Source: Fragilariopsis cylindrus CCMP1102 | Lineage: Eukaryota > Bacillariophyta > Bacillariophyceae > Bacillariales > Bacillariaceae | Assembly: GCA_900095095.1 (NCBI GenBank) | Contig: FMBT01000298.1 | Location: 496,001-560,000 of the forward strand | Direction of reading: 5' to 3' | DNA length: 64,000 nt | Shown here: positions 13,001-25,400 of the stretch, piece by piece | Position numbering within the stretch: position 1 is the first letter of the stretch | Layout: each line of letters opens with the position of its first letter | Translations under genes and position numbers: made by a program | The notes under the pieces: generated by a model | What the model saw: the letters and a program-made list of their open reading frames with translations, nothing else | Databases searched by the model: none | What the model was told of the DNA's origin: nothing

Positions 13001-14766
13001 TGATACGGCACAATCGGTCAGTCAGTCGATCAATCAATAGATAAATAAGATACGATGACATTATTAGATGTAAACAACAACCCGCACCATACACATCATG
13101 ACTAGCAATAGCAATAGCAATAGCAGCAGGTGTGTCTTGGTACTCACGCTTTTCCAATCACGTTCTTTTTCCTTCTTGTTTTCAGCAGCGATGGCGGTAG
13201 CGGTATCCTTCTGTTCGTTATCGTCAATATCAATATCACCTTTAATATCAACTTTAGCAGCTACTAAAGCCTCAGATTCAGCTGACAGTACTCGGTTGGT
13301 GGTGATAGATATCTCATTCGACGACGGTTTGAGAATCGGTCGGGACGATTTCGACGCCTTCTTCTTCTTGTCACGACTAGTAGTAGTATTAATTGCATTC
13401 ACATCAATATCTCCAGAGCACGTTTGTTCTTGTTCTCGATGATACTTTTGCCTTGACTGGAATGGAATTTGTAGAGAATACATGGTGGTGCTTGTAAACA
13501 CTAGGTAGATCGGTCGAGAATTAAAGTAGGCAAAAAAAAAATGATTTATGAAATACGAGACAGGGAAAATGTGAGCAAAAGAAATTGCGAGAGTGATGAT
13601 CGTATCACCTCCCAGTGAGCTATATAAAAGATCCGTAGCAAGTAAAGTCGGTAGATTTGAAGTGAGACGAGTCGAATCGAATGAATCAGTTGTCGAACTG
13701 TATTTTTCCCGTGTTCACTCATTCTTTCTAACGATAAAAAACCGTCGACCGACCCAACAAACACATACCAAGACTGTGAATGACGGTACGTCGTAAAGTA
13801 TCAAACCATATGATCTGATGGGAGCGTGCGCGATATCGATTACAATATTCCCACGGGAAGCTCGGATATGGGACTGCGAACGTATCGGTCATTATAGTTG
13901 AATAAGAAATTCACAACGATCAATCCTTTTCGATACCGACCCGACTCACTCATTCCTCGACGACGATAACGGTAACGGAACTTTGTACAACGTATCATAA
14001 CTGGATGCAACGGATCTTTTGTATCTAGGATGTCTCGCTCGATCGGATAGATGGAAAGGAAACATTCATAAGATTGTGCGTTTCGTACATACCTTTTTCT
14101 ACTTTGGCACTGCTGGTGGCAGTAGTCGTGGCGGTTGCGGCCGGGACAAGAACTTTATTCCGATCTGAATCTTTATCGTCGTAATTTTTATTGACGTCGA
14201 CGACGGGGGAATTCGAATCGAACGAACTTCCGCTGGTATTCCTCCTCCTCCTTTTGCAGCAGCAGCAGAGCAGCAGTGTTTTCGCTTGAAATCTTACGAT
14301 CCATCATCGTCTTGTTTGCGCAAAAATGTAGAAGCGGCAGTGGCAATTGTAGTGTAGTACGATCGATCAATGACGACGATGATGATGATGATGATTGACG
14401 ACGATGATGGTGACGATGACGACGACGATGATGATGATGATGATGATGACGATATCAGGCGGCGGGACAGGTAAAAGAATAGAAAGAACGACAGGTAAAC
14501 AAGAACGTGGAGAATAGGAAAGTGTGAGAAAGCGAGAATGGATTTCACAAAAACCACGAGTGCAAATAAAACAACAGAATATCGTCGGAAACGACGTCAA
14601 TGAAAGGGTTGCATCTCATCGTTAATGCAAAGCGCGAAAACTTCGGTTGCACTACTTACAAATCGTCATCGACAGCCGACTTTTTCTTATCGTTGGATCG
14701 ACGAGGAAACGATGTGCGACTGCGGCTCTTGTTGTTCCTACTGGATTTTTTGTTGGAACTATCCAT
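10018..14766 (-). CDS. SNF2-family DEAH-box helicase/ATPase, nine exons, frameshifted as written
   Basis: Exons read 5' to 3': 14660-14766, about 14093-14265 (acceptor uncertain), 13148-13500, 12671-12975, 12417-12571, 10758-12278, a 14-nt micro-exon 10623-10636, 10300-10475 and 10018-10146. Visible motifs in order are a basic Ser/Arg/Lys N-terminus, the Q-motif region (YQHQIDGIRWL), Walker A split by an intron (DDMGLGK|TLQS), DEAH box (IILDEAHTIRN), motif III (GTPF), motif V (TACGTGITLTRA) and motif VI (AMDRVHRIGQ). An Asp-rich insert precedes the DEAH box and an acidic tail ends the protein. The motifs indicate ATP-driven remodelling of DNA-protein complexes in the nucleus, near the Rad5/Rad16 group, but I see no RING finger between the lobes. 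At least six single-base losses break the frame (around 12750, 12260, two near 12025-12055, 11565 and 11448). Splice sites and motifs are otherwise intact, so consensus error is as likely as decay. Confidence 0.8.
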
Positions 14767-15594
14767 CGTTGCTGATTCTGTTTTTGTATTGTTGTTAATT
14801 CTTCTAGAGTAGTAGAAGAATGGGTTAGAGTATTGGATAGTCTCGACGTAAGATACAATTCCGAATAGCTGATATATATAGCAATTTGAAATTGGTTGGT
14901 AGAAGTAAAAATGATGAAAACTGCCTTGTTGGTATTTTATTGTGTAGAATTTATTGGCATTCATTCTGAATTTGAATTCACACTACTACACCACACTCTT
15001 TCGCGGTAATCATATTTTCATTCCATCCTACTACTAGCTAGTGTTTGTTCCGGCAACATACCCCGAGGGCCTCGCCGTATGAAACGGACCATCGGATCTT
15101 TAAGTCCTCAGTTCCTCGGCCGTTGTTGTGTTGTCAGTAAAATCTTTCTGGCTAAATGCTGTTGTTGACTTGATGAATCTGATTTTTATCTGGACTTTTA
15201 AGGCGTTCTAAGATACCTTTCGCACACGTAAAAAGGGCAGACGTTCTATATCACTACAACAAAGCAAAAAGAATGTAAAAAATGAAAATTTACAGCCTCT
15301 AAATAAACAAACCAACACATCAAATCATCATCTAGCTTTCATGTTATGGACCCATATTATGGTGTTGGTTGACTGAATTTCTTTCTGTTTTTATACTGTT
15401 TTGTTGTGTAGTCATGTATACCATGGGAGATTAAAGGATGAGACGAGAGTGTGTGAGAATTGAATGGTTGGTCTTTTCTCACACACACATACAATGCAGA
15501 ACTATTATATACTAAAGAATTCTTAAATCTGTGGAGTCCCTCTTTATAGAAGCTATAGAGAAGAAAGGCACCAAAATGGAGAATTCTGCTATGA
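14767..15594. other. Intergenic between helicase gene and retroelement relic
   Basis: Contains the presumed promoter of the helicase gene next to 14766. A short GC-richer patch lies near 15055-15130. The rest is AT-rich and carries no recognisable gene. The right part may belong to the relic that follows. Confidence 0.45.
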
Positions 15595-18000
15595 TTGTCA
15601 CATCACACTATAACAAACAATGACACCGAGGATGCATCTCTGACAGATATAACAATGGACACGAAAGATGGATGGAGAGTATCAGGACATCAACAGTGGA
15701 GAGTATCAGGACATCAACCAATGATGGAGAAAGAACCACACAGAAAAGATGAAGCTACCTTCATACAGTACAGTACGTGAAGGCACAAGACAAACATATA
15801 CACAATACTATGCACAACTAGAATTCTTACCAGTACCAATCACAATATACAAACTACTCAAGTCAACAAACAAAGTGCACATAGCAATAGATGGAGGAGC
15901 AGTACCACTCAAAGGATCAATGGGGTTTGTAATTGCGGATGAAGAAGGAACAGTCCTACTAACATGCTTTGGACAACCATCAGGCAAGAACCCATTGTTG
16001 TTTTGAGATCAGAAATATGTGCAATCCTAGCAGCAATAAGACTAGTCACTCTACTTACCAACTATTACAATAAGAAACTTAAGCAATAAGAAGACAAAAT
16101 AACAAGAAGCAAAATACAGCTATACACAGACAGTCTGAGCATGATGAAGAAATTGAAATCGTATGACACATATCCGATAGCACCACTGACAATAGTATTA
16201 GTCTCTGAATGGTATGTACTATCGGCACAACTACACCTGGCACTAAAACATTATATACGATATCCAAAAATCAGTTGCGTGAAGAGTCATCAAGATGACA
16301 AAGAATACAATTAGACAGAAATATCACTAGACGCATACCTCAACTCAGAAGCAGACGAATGGTAACAACAGGACTGAAATGACTACAAGAAAAACCTTTC
16401 ATTCCTATGGACCCTGACACGATAGTTCAATTTTATATACAAGGAAGAACAATCACAAGGGACTTCAAGCGGACATTATGCAAAATGATACAACCGGCAC
16501 CACTAAGAAATTTCTATTATAACAGATCTGACTAGAGTGATAACATATTTGATGCCGTAGACTGAGACATATTCAGACCAGCTTATAAGAAACATATAGC
16601 ATCAACAGGAAGACAATGTTTTAATCATACATGGTACTCGAGCCTATAGTACATAAGCCGTGCATAAGCTCCGCGGAGTAGGAAAACGAGCGTGATACTA
16701 ACCTGGCCCTGAGCAGGATATTAGTACAAGTAACTGTTGGACGGACATTGATTAATGAAGATGACCAGTTGAAGTCAAAACACGAATAAGAGAAGTGTTA
16801 AGATATATATGAAGTCGGAATGCAAATAAGAGAAGTGTCCGCACAAGTAGAAACACAAATAATAGGAGTGTTATATATTATATGGAGGTTATATATATGG
16901 AGCCGAAGCAGAAGTGTCGATGTCCTTTGAACCGCTAATACTAATATATATGTATTAGGCAAAGTGAGTTACGAACTGAAAGTTGTATACGAACCGTGTA
17001 ATGCAATACTAAAATACAAAGAAGAAGAGCAGAATTATCTCAATCACAAGAAAAGAACTATCGCAATCTTTTATTGTTGAGAAATTATAATAACCATAAA
17101 CTAAATAAACAAGTGTATTAATAACAACCTTTGCGTTTGAATATCGTCGTTTGTATTGCGTTTGCGATACCTATAGATATATCTACAGAAAGGATGCCAT
17201 CTTCCGAGAGGAATTTTGCCAACGAGAAGGGTGAGTAACCTGGTAGAACAACCGCGAGTAGTCTTTCTAGGATCAGTGAGTAACAGCCCTTTTCTAGCAT
17301 CAATAGAATCTTACAAATCAGAAGAGTAAGACTATTAGAATCCTGTTTCAACAATCATCTATTGTTTGTGAAACGTAACGCAATGAATACACAAATATTG
17401 TATAAATAAATTACCAACCAGAGAAAGAATACATAAGTGGGATCATTTTCACAAAAAGAGATGTGCTCCGTGCTGACACTCAGTAGAAGACAACGCCCAC
17501 ATCTTCCAATGCAACAGAAAATCTTGACTCTGTGGACCCAATATGAGAGGAGGACTAATATCTATCTTTTAGATCAAAATGCCTATGCCTCCCCCAAATT
17601 TCCGAATCTCATTTGAAAAATGAACAAAATTCAAAAAATTCAAGTTTCCTCTACCTACCCTTTGGTTCAAAGGCTCCACGTTGGTAGGGATTAGCAAAGG
17701 AATACTGCTAACAATACAGAATAACACAAGATAAAATATGCTAGCTAACTTCAGAAACATGATGATACTAACACACTATATTATCATCAAATTCTTCAAA
17801 GAAGATAGTTCTGAGGGAATTATTGAGTGTGCACGGTACAGCGTGAATAGAGTTACACCAAATTGATGACAGCTTTGTTTGGACAATCAATTTACCTAAC
17901 TTAAACAGAAGAAACATGATATATGTTGGATGGACACAGAGGAAAATATTCATATCCTCTCCTTCTCTTCTTCTTACACTATTCCAGTGCTGTATTTAAG
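15595..18000 (+). mobile_element. Decayed retroelement with RNase H domain, split by a solo LTR
   Basis: Plus-strand fragments in several frames read as one degraded protein. The RNase H catalytic carboxylates are all visible in order: IAIDGGA (about 15875), SEICAILAA (about 16012), YTDSLS (about 16125) and SHQDD (about 16285), followed by LNSEADEW. The frame breaks repeatedly with stops. After the inserted LTR (16619-17380) the same protein resumes with a HKWDHFHKKRCAPC-like segment near 17430 and a HIFQCN segment near 17500. The right edge is diffuse, perhaps near 17950-18000. From memory, similar RNase-H proteins are highly repeated in diatom genomes, but I cannot place it in a named superfamily. 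It is not the same family as the copia element nearby. A 24-bp direct duplication (AGTATCAGGACATCAAC) sits near 15680-15715. Confidence 0.7.
16619..17380 (+). repeat. Diverged solo LTR of the copia family, plus orientation
   Basis: About 762 bp that aligns by eye, with many differences, to the reverse complement of the 813-bp LTRs at 18638 and 27247. Shared landmarks in order are a CATAAGC...CTCCGCGGAGTAG block, the AACCGCTAATA/TATATAT block, GAAGAAGAGCAGAATT, ACAAGTGTATTAATAACAAC, TCTTACAA..GAAGAGTAAGA and TTGTTTGTGAAAC. It is flanked on both sides by CAATG (16614-16618 and 17381-17385), a 5-bp target duplication. The terminal TG and CA appear mutated to TT and CG. No internal copia sequence is attached, so it is a solo LTR left by recombination. 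It is much older than the intact element. Confidence 0.75.
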
Positions 18001-18599
18001 TCAGTTTAGTTTACTGTAAGTCTATTGTTAATCTGCATGGTGTTGTTATCGTAATTGAAGCGCCTCTCCCTATGAATGATTGGAGAAGACCTTTAGCTCT
18101 ACAGTGTGACAACTTCAAGCAGTCAACCACAACTTATTCTCCACTATACATCACATTCATGGAGAAATTGAATTACTCTAGATTTTTTACTTGACTTCTG
18201 AATACAAATGTGTTAGGACTATAGTACTGAGATGTACTCCTTTTGCTAATGAATGAACATAGAATAAAAGTTATACTATTCTATGGACATGTCTAGTCTA
18301 TGACCACAATAAATGTTTGCATGACGAGACCAGCTTGATCAATTCCATTACTCTTGAGTGACACAAAGATGTTAAGAACAACAAGATCTCAATAATCAGA
18401 TAAATACGTCACTCCACTGGAGTTACTTTAAGGAAAAAATCTTACGGAATGTTCACGCCTAACAGGACATAATTAGTATAAAAATTAAGTATGGTGGGTG
18501 TGTTTGTTTGGTAAGGAAACGAATATTTGCGAATAACCAACATATTTCCTTTTATTGATAATAGATTATACTTCTATCCCTTTACCAAGCAGTACTTTA
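18001..18599. other. Spacer between relic and the pre-insertion gene end
   Basis: AT-rich sequence with no supported gene. It should contain the original 3' UTR and terminator of the beta-propeller-like gene, whose last codons end at 18600, now separated from the gene by the copia insertion. Confidence 0.45.
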
Positions 18600-18637
18600 T
18601 CATGTAGGTTCAGGTTTCCAGTTACATGGTTGTATTT
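18600..18637 (-). other. Detached last codons of the beta-propeller-like gene
   Basis: Read on the minus strand and joined across the target duplication, this continues the frame of the gene at 28054-29340 for ten further residues (QPCNWKPEPT) and then a TGA at 18600-18602. The copia element sits exactly between the two parts. This is the original C-terminus, no longer translated with its gene. Confidence 0.75.
18633..18637. repeat. Target-site duplication TATTT, left copy
   Basis: TATTT directly abuts the left LTR and is matched by TATTT at 28060-28064 after the right LTR. Five base pairs is the size usual for copia integrase. Confidence 0.85.
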
Positions 18638-19450
18638 TGATAAGTTTCACAAACAATCGATGATTGTTGAAACGGGTTCAGTATCAAATAGGATTTGATA
18701 TTCAGACAATCTTACTCTTCGGTCTTGTAAGATTCTGCTATGACGGTAAGAAAAGATACTCTCGATTCTTATAGACTGGTTGCGATGTTCTACCAGGATA
18801 CTCTCCCTTTTAGAATGCTGAAAGTCCTTCCGAACAATGTTCACTCTGTAAATGTAGATATTTCTATTATCTTTCCAGACAACGATATGTTCAAACGCAA
18901 AAGTTGTTATTAACACACTTGTTTAATTAGTCTATGGTTATTACAATTTCTCAACAATAAAAGACAGTAATTGTTCATTTCTCGTAATCGAGGTAATTCT
19001 GCTCTTTTCTTCGTATTTTAGTATTGCGGTTTCCAGTAACCCTGCATACAACTTTCTGTTCCTAACTCACTTCGCCTCAATGCATATATATCGCATTAGC
19101 GGTTCAAAGGTGGACATCGACATCTGTTCGATTTCCATATGTATAACACTCCTCATAATCGTGTTCTATGTATTCGGACACTCTTCCTAATCGTGTTCCG
19201 ATTTGTATAAATATACCTAAGCACTTCTCTTATTTGCGCTCGGTTCCAATTGCTTCGACAACTGCTTCGACAGTCACTTCAACTCCAACAGTACGATGTT
19301 GGCTTTTAGCTAACTTTCGGTTCTCTTTTATCTCAATAATGCATACACGTGCATTCTCACTCACTAATCTGATCGCGCTTGTATTTCTACTCCGCGGGGC
19401 TTATGTACGACATATGACTCCTACGCTTGAGTACTATGTATAATTTAACA
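18638..19450 (-). repeat. 3' LTR of the copia element
   Basis: 813 bp, TGTTAAAT...TTATCA on the minus strand. It supplies the last two codons of the Gag-Pol ORF, TGT TAA (Cys, stop). Small frames of 89 and 91 codons inside it are duplicated in the other LTR and are not taken as genes. Confidence 0.92.
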
Positions 19451-22400
19451 CTCCCCATTGATCGTGACGATTTCATCTAACTCTGATTGAGTAATGTATC
19501 GATCGACTTCTAATGTATCATCAAAATACAGCGCGGCCGTGTTACCTCCAAAATGAAAGATTGGACGGATCAACTCGTAAGTACTTTGGTAACCCCAATG
19601 TTTCGTAAGTATATCCGCGATATTACTTTCCGATTTGATATGTTGCAGATTAATGAAACCACTTGCAATTAAGCTTCTAACAAAGTGAAATGACAGAATG
19701 TTATGTCGTTTATGTAACTTTGCGTCAGGTATGGTTGCACTATTAATCATAGCATCATTGTCTCCCCATGCGTAGTCCTTCTCACCCACTGGTACTCCAA
19801 GGTATCGTAGATACTGTCGGTGATCAATGATCTGTTCGAAACAAGTTCGGCATGCTAGGAATTCAGATCCGTATGTTGCAGTCTCTGTAGTAGATTGTTT
19901 CTTGGAATACCAATCGACTGGAGTCTTGTTGTAGAAATGAACTACACCTGTAACTGCCTTTCCGGAGAGTACGTCATGCATTAGATTTGCATCGAAGTAA
20001 TGGGTCAAAACGATTCGTTTTCCCAGTGGAGGCGGTGCATCTTTAGGGATGTCTTCAGTTGGGTTTCCATATACGGAATGGCTCCAATCGTAAGGTGGCA
20101 TTGGTGGAATACCGGAATAATCTGGTTCATCAACTCGAAAACGTAGTTTGAAATGCCTGAACTTGCATAAGAATCCGTAGATACGTTTGATTCTTTCAAG
20201 ATGTCCTTTTCTTGGTTGAGCCCTAAAACTTGATAAGGTCATTACTGCCGATTGAATATCCCATCGTCCTATAGAGATTGCCCATTGCATAGCTCCTATT
20301 AATGATTGATATATCTCAATTCCGTCTTGGTCAAGGAATGCGGTTGTATCAAGTTCTGGATGGTCTCCTTTTACTAACGGCGATCTGTACTTCTGTTTAG
20401 GCAATTCCTTGAAGACTTGCTTGTAGGCATCTTCCATCTTATCGACGTACCGACCTGGGTTCATACATAGAACTCCATCAGAGTCTCTTTCAAATCCACA
20501 TCCTAAGTGGAAGTTAACTTCTCCTGAACCTTTCAGTTTGAAGTTGTACGGTGCTGACGACAGCTGCTCGAGGAACTCTAACGGGTTCTCCATAATAATG
20601 CATAGGTCATCGACATATGTGGCCACATATTCGTACACATCTCTTGTGGGACATTTTCTCATGAAAATACTTGACTCGGCTTTAGATGGAAAGAATCCTA
20701 GGTCTCGTAGACAGTCAGATAGCAAAATGTTGAAAGCTTTTCCGCTAAGTCGTAAGCCGTATAGAGCCTTATCAATGATAAGAAGGTTTCCTTGTAGCTC
20801 CCCAAATTCTGGCCCTGCTTTGATACATACCTTTTCTGTGGTCTTTGCTTCAAGATAAGCATTTCCAATATCAGTAGCCCATGGGGTCATGTTGTTCAGC
20901 TCTCCTAAGAATATGCATGTACGTAAGCCACGTAATGAAACAACACCTGAGTAAACAGATTCAAGAGGTACATCCGTTAGGTTACCATTAGCTACAACTC
21001 GAGCCTTGTGTCTGCCATCGTGTTTCACGTCAAAGATAGTATGAACCTGAATCTTTCGATATCCTTCTGGTATCTTTGCTTCGTTGAATTTACCCTTATT
21101 CTTGAATACTGCATAGTCGGTTAGTTGCGCATGTTCCAGTACATTTGCTTCTTGCCATTTATGGTTTCCGTTCCTTTCGTCAAATTCAAGGGCTTCCTTG
21201 TAATTGCGTGGTATAGAGAATCCATACTTGTACTTCGGAGTAACACGGAAGGAACGTAGCTTGGCTTGTTTCACAAGTCGTCGAATATGCTGATCTCGGT
21301 TAGCAATTCTTTTAAAGCGTTTCCATCCTTCCAATTCAAGTAGGTCGTGTTTCTTGGCATATATAGCAAGATCAACTGGGATATCCTTAGCAAGGAAGTC
21401 CAATGGTTCAACCGAAACTGCTCCCGTTTCCCAAGCCGTCTTGACATTATAGTCACTCCCCATTCTTTCCTTGTGTCCCACAGGAGTATGCACGTGTCCT
21501 AATATAGTACGAAATTTCCAATGATGTCCGTCTTCATTGTTTTCTTCTCTTTCGATGTAATCTAGGATCTCGTTGTAAGACATGATATCTTCTTGTGAAC
21601 TGTGATCATAGTTAAGCTTGAACCTGATTAGATCTTGATTCTTCTCTACTTCGCCGTCGAAGTTCTTGATAAGTTCTACAACTCGTGCTCGATTAACTTC
21701 ACCTCTCTCGTCTGGTTTGGTTAGAAATACTCTTCCTACTAGGTCACTTGGTGGAGGTGCTATTATTACCATCGGTTTGCCGTCTTCTCCGATTACCGCG
21801 TTACCATTTTCGTCTTCGAGAGGAAACTCAAATTCTTGCCATATAGGATTTTCATTCTCCCCATTTTCTCGTAGAAAGACAAATTGATCTTCTTGCTCGG
21901 TGATATGCGTATCACGATTTTTCAGAACCTGTTGACGGGTTAGAGGCGGTGGCCGTGGGTTGGTGGGATGGTTGATATCCGTAACATGTTCTTGGTGCCG
22001 ACTAGTTGATAACGGAAGGTCTTGTTTAGGTTGTACTTCGTTTGTCATGAGTGCATTCATTGCATGAATGTTCATGTCTCGCAAACGTTTACTACTACGT
22101 GTTCCTTTTTCTCTGCTTGGATCCTTTGGATGTAAGTCGCGTAATTTCTTAGGTTTTACATGTTTCGACTTGGTAGTAGATGAACGTTTGGGCAGCGACG
22201 ATTTAACGGGGACAACAGGAGGTGCTGTGTTAAAATGACCAGTTTGCTGTTCATTTGAATCAAAAAAGTAGTCATCCGCTTCTTCTTGTAGTTGATGAGC
22301 TTTAGCTTTAGCTTTTACTTTCAGTTCCTCTTGTAGTTGGTCGTCGATGTTCTTTAATATTGCTGTAGTATCAAAATTGTTAAAAGTATTTCCCGAGGTT

Positions 22401-25400
22401 ACTTCTTTTAACTTGATATTTGCAATTTCTTCTGCTGGAGAAATGATATCTTCTACGTTGAGTAGGTTATCATCAATCGTGATTGGATCTTCGCGTAGAT
22501 TCTTCATCGTAGTGTCCCGTGCAGTACGTATGGCAGATCGGCAAATTTCTTCTCCAGTATCATCTGTAATGATTTTGTAGGTCATCTTGTTTCCAATGTG
22601 TTCTGATACTCCTACCCAATGGCCTCTGCATTCTTTTGATTTTCCTGGAAACTTTCGTTCTTTTTCATCGAGAAGAAAATAAACAGGTTCCCAAAAATAA
22701 AAGTACAGCAGAGGACTAATATCGGTCATTTGGAATGTCGCGATTTGCAAAGGACTTTTGGTTCCATCTCCGAGCATAGGATCAACACAATGATTGAGGC
22801 AAAAGATGACATACGATAATGCTAGAAACCAAATGTAAGGAGGGCAGCCGCTGCGATCCATGACTCGGTTAGTGTACCGCTTGACAGTTTGCCATCGATT
22901 TTCAGCGTAATTTTGATGCTGATATTTCGATTCACACTGCCACTGGGAAATACATATATCTCGGAGATATCGTGAGTTTTTCCAACCTCGGTACATGGGA
23001 GCATTATCTGCTTCTAATCCTGTAGGACATCCTCGATAGCGGACTCGATCTTGTAGGCTTTCTAGAAACTCTTCAGAAGAACCATTCTTAACCTTGTATG
23101 CATCAGTCAGTTTTGACTTTTTACCAACGAAGATATGAGCACATTTCTCACCACCATTTATAGCAGGTGTATTCGAATAGATCATGTCAGTTGCATCAGC
23201 TTCGTCTCGACGTTTGAGGTTTGCAGAAGGATTAGGTGACTTGAACATCTTGTGCAGGTTCGTAGATGGAGGTAGCTTCATATTTTGCGTTGTATTCTTA
23301 AAGGTATTTCTAATAATATCTGCCGGTAGATGTGCAAAATATTTCCGTTTGGATTCGTAGTCAATCGGTGTAGGTACCGAATATCTTGGCTTGAGAGGAG
23401 TCATTACAGAAGCTATATCGTTAGCGTTGATGTCATATTGTTCACAGGAATCAATGATGCCTTGATAAATAAGACGTTGAGTGACTTCGTTTGATAGAAA
23501 GTCTTCCCAGTACTCGTGCTCCGTAGGTCGAGGCGTCGACATGTCATCTAGATACGCTGTGTCGGATACAGTGTCAACAAAGATGTTAGGATCATGAAGT
23601 ACTTCAGTGGAGTCATAAAATATTTGATCGTTCAAATCTTCGATATTATTATCCTCAATAATGTCGGTGCAAGTAGAATTACGTTCTGCCGGAAAGAATT
23701 TTATACCGTCTACCATTGTAGATGATTCCTCATTATTGCCCATGTTATCAATAATTGGGATTGGTAAATCATTAGCTTTAGAAGCAGATGTTTTCTTGTT
23801 AGTCAGTTCTTGTTTAGGAGCCGCAGCTTTAAGCCGTTTTTCTTTGATTCGAATACGACGTTTGAGCTTACTTTTCCTAAGTCGAGGACATTCAATTTTC
23901 TCCCCATTGGAGTCATCGATTGGAACATTCCATTCAATTGAGGTAGATGGTCTGATATGTTCCACGACACTATCATCATCACTTGAGGAATCTTCTCGAG
24001 CTCGATCTTGTAAAACGGGCATAGTACCAACACTGTCATCATCTTCAGGTTCAATCTCAACGGTTTTATTTACACGCTTTTGTAAATATTCGTAGTTAGT
24101 TCTCCCATATTCATCATAGAAGTTATCGATGGCTTCTTTAGGAATAGGAGGAAATGTTCGTATCATTTCTTCTGATGTACGGTTATCATCATTAAGATTG
24201 GGATCCCATTGAGAAGGTGAAGTAAATTGTACCTGCGGAAGATTCATATCAGCGTCGGTGGGATACGTTTGACGGATGTATGGTAATCCTGCTCGAATAG
24301 TTAGAGGTAGTTGATACCCATCTGCTGTATCGATGCGTTGAAGACCGCCATAGGCTGTCGCTGTATCACCAACTAGGTTGTGATGCGCTTGAAATTGGCA
24401 TTTTGAATGGATGGATCGTTTTTGTTCGGGTACATGAGCATATTGATGGAATATTGCTAGAACACGTCCGAATCGAGTTTCGATCACAGCGCAAAAGGTA
24501 CCGAGTTTCTTGCCCGTCATTTGATGATCACCTGCAATGCCAATATTAACACGTCGTCCGTCCGAGTTGTAAGACATAACTCTCATATCGCTGCCTGCGA
24601 TTCCACCATTAGCGCCTCCGTCCATTAATGCAAGCGGTTCATCAAAGAATTTGGTTGCATTGACGGATATGACATAGTTATCTTCGATGGAAACTGCTTG
24701 CGAAGAATCGACTTGATCGAATCGGTGACGGATTACTGCCATAGAGGCTGTATACGTGAGATGTCCAGTGATATTTCCATCTTTTCCGATTAATGGTGTA
24801 GATCTATTGGACAGCATTCTTCGTGGATCAGCAATTGGTAGATCGGTCTTCTTTGGAAGATCTTTCTTCTTGAGGATTCCATTGGGGCGTCGTCTTGCTG
24901 CATTTGCAACTAGCTCGGTAGCTTCAATAACAGATTGATCGTCATTGTCATCAGCGTCGTATCCGTACGTAGCTTCTGAATATGCAGATGTATCTGTTTC
25001 GTAGCCTTCAGACTGACCCATGTAAACAGCTAATTCACTATTCTTCTTAGCACCTTGCTTAGGAGATTTATTGTTATTCTGTTTAAGAATTTGCTTCTTG
25101 ATATCCGTTGGCTCCTTGCTCCATGCAATGCGAAACTCCCTAGAACACTTGCTGTAGATTGCTTGGTCGATATCAGCTTCTGGATCTCGAGGACGAGGTG
25201 GCGGACGGTTGCGTTGATAAGCGGCGAAGGCGAGTACCGTTTGTTCATTGCTCATAGTTTCACCAGAAATGGACATATTTGCAATGAAATCACTAGTACC
25301 ATCGTCTTCTCCGTCGATAACGCCGTTGTCATTATCATTGTAAAATGATTCAGCTTGATGCGCATGGCGAGTTGGCCGTTTGAATGGAGTGTTCAAATCG

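Noticed and set aside
17569-17760. 63-codon minus-strand frame resembling a secreted peptide
   Set aside because: Lies antisense to the recognisable RNase-H relic, so it is probably chance.
18647-18916. 89-codon minus-strand frame in the LTR, repeated at 27256-27525, and the 91-codon plus-strand frames at 19168 and 27777
   Set aside because: They are identical because the LTRs are identical; no motif or start context supports translation. Treated as LTR sequence.
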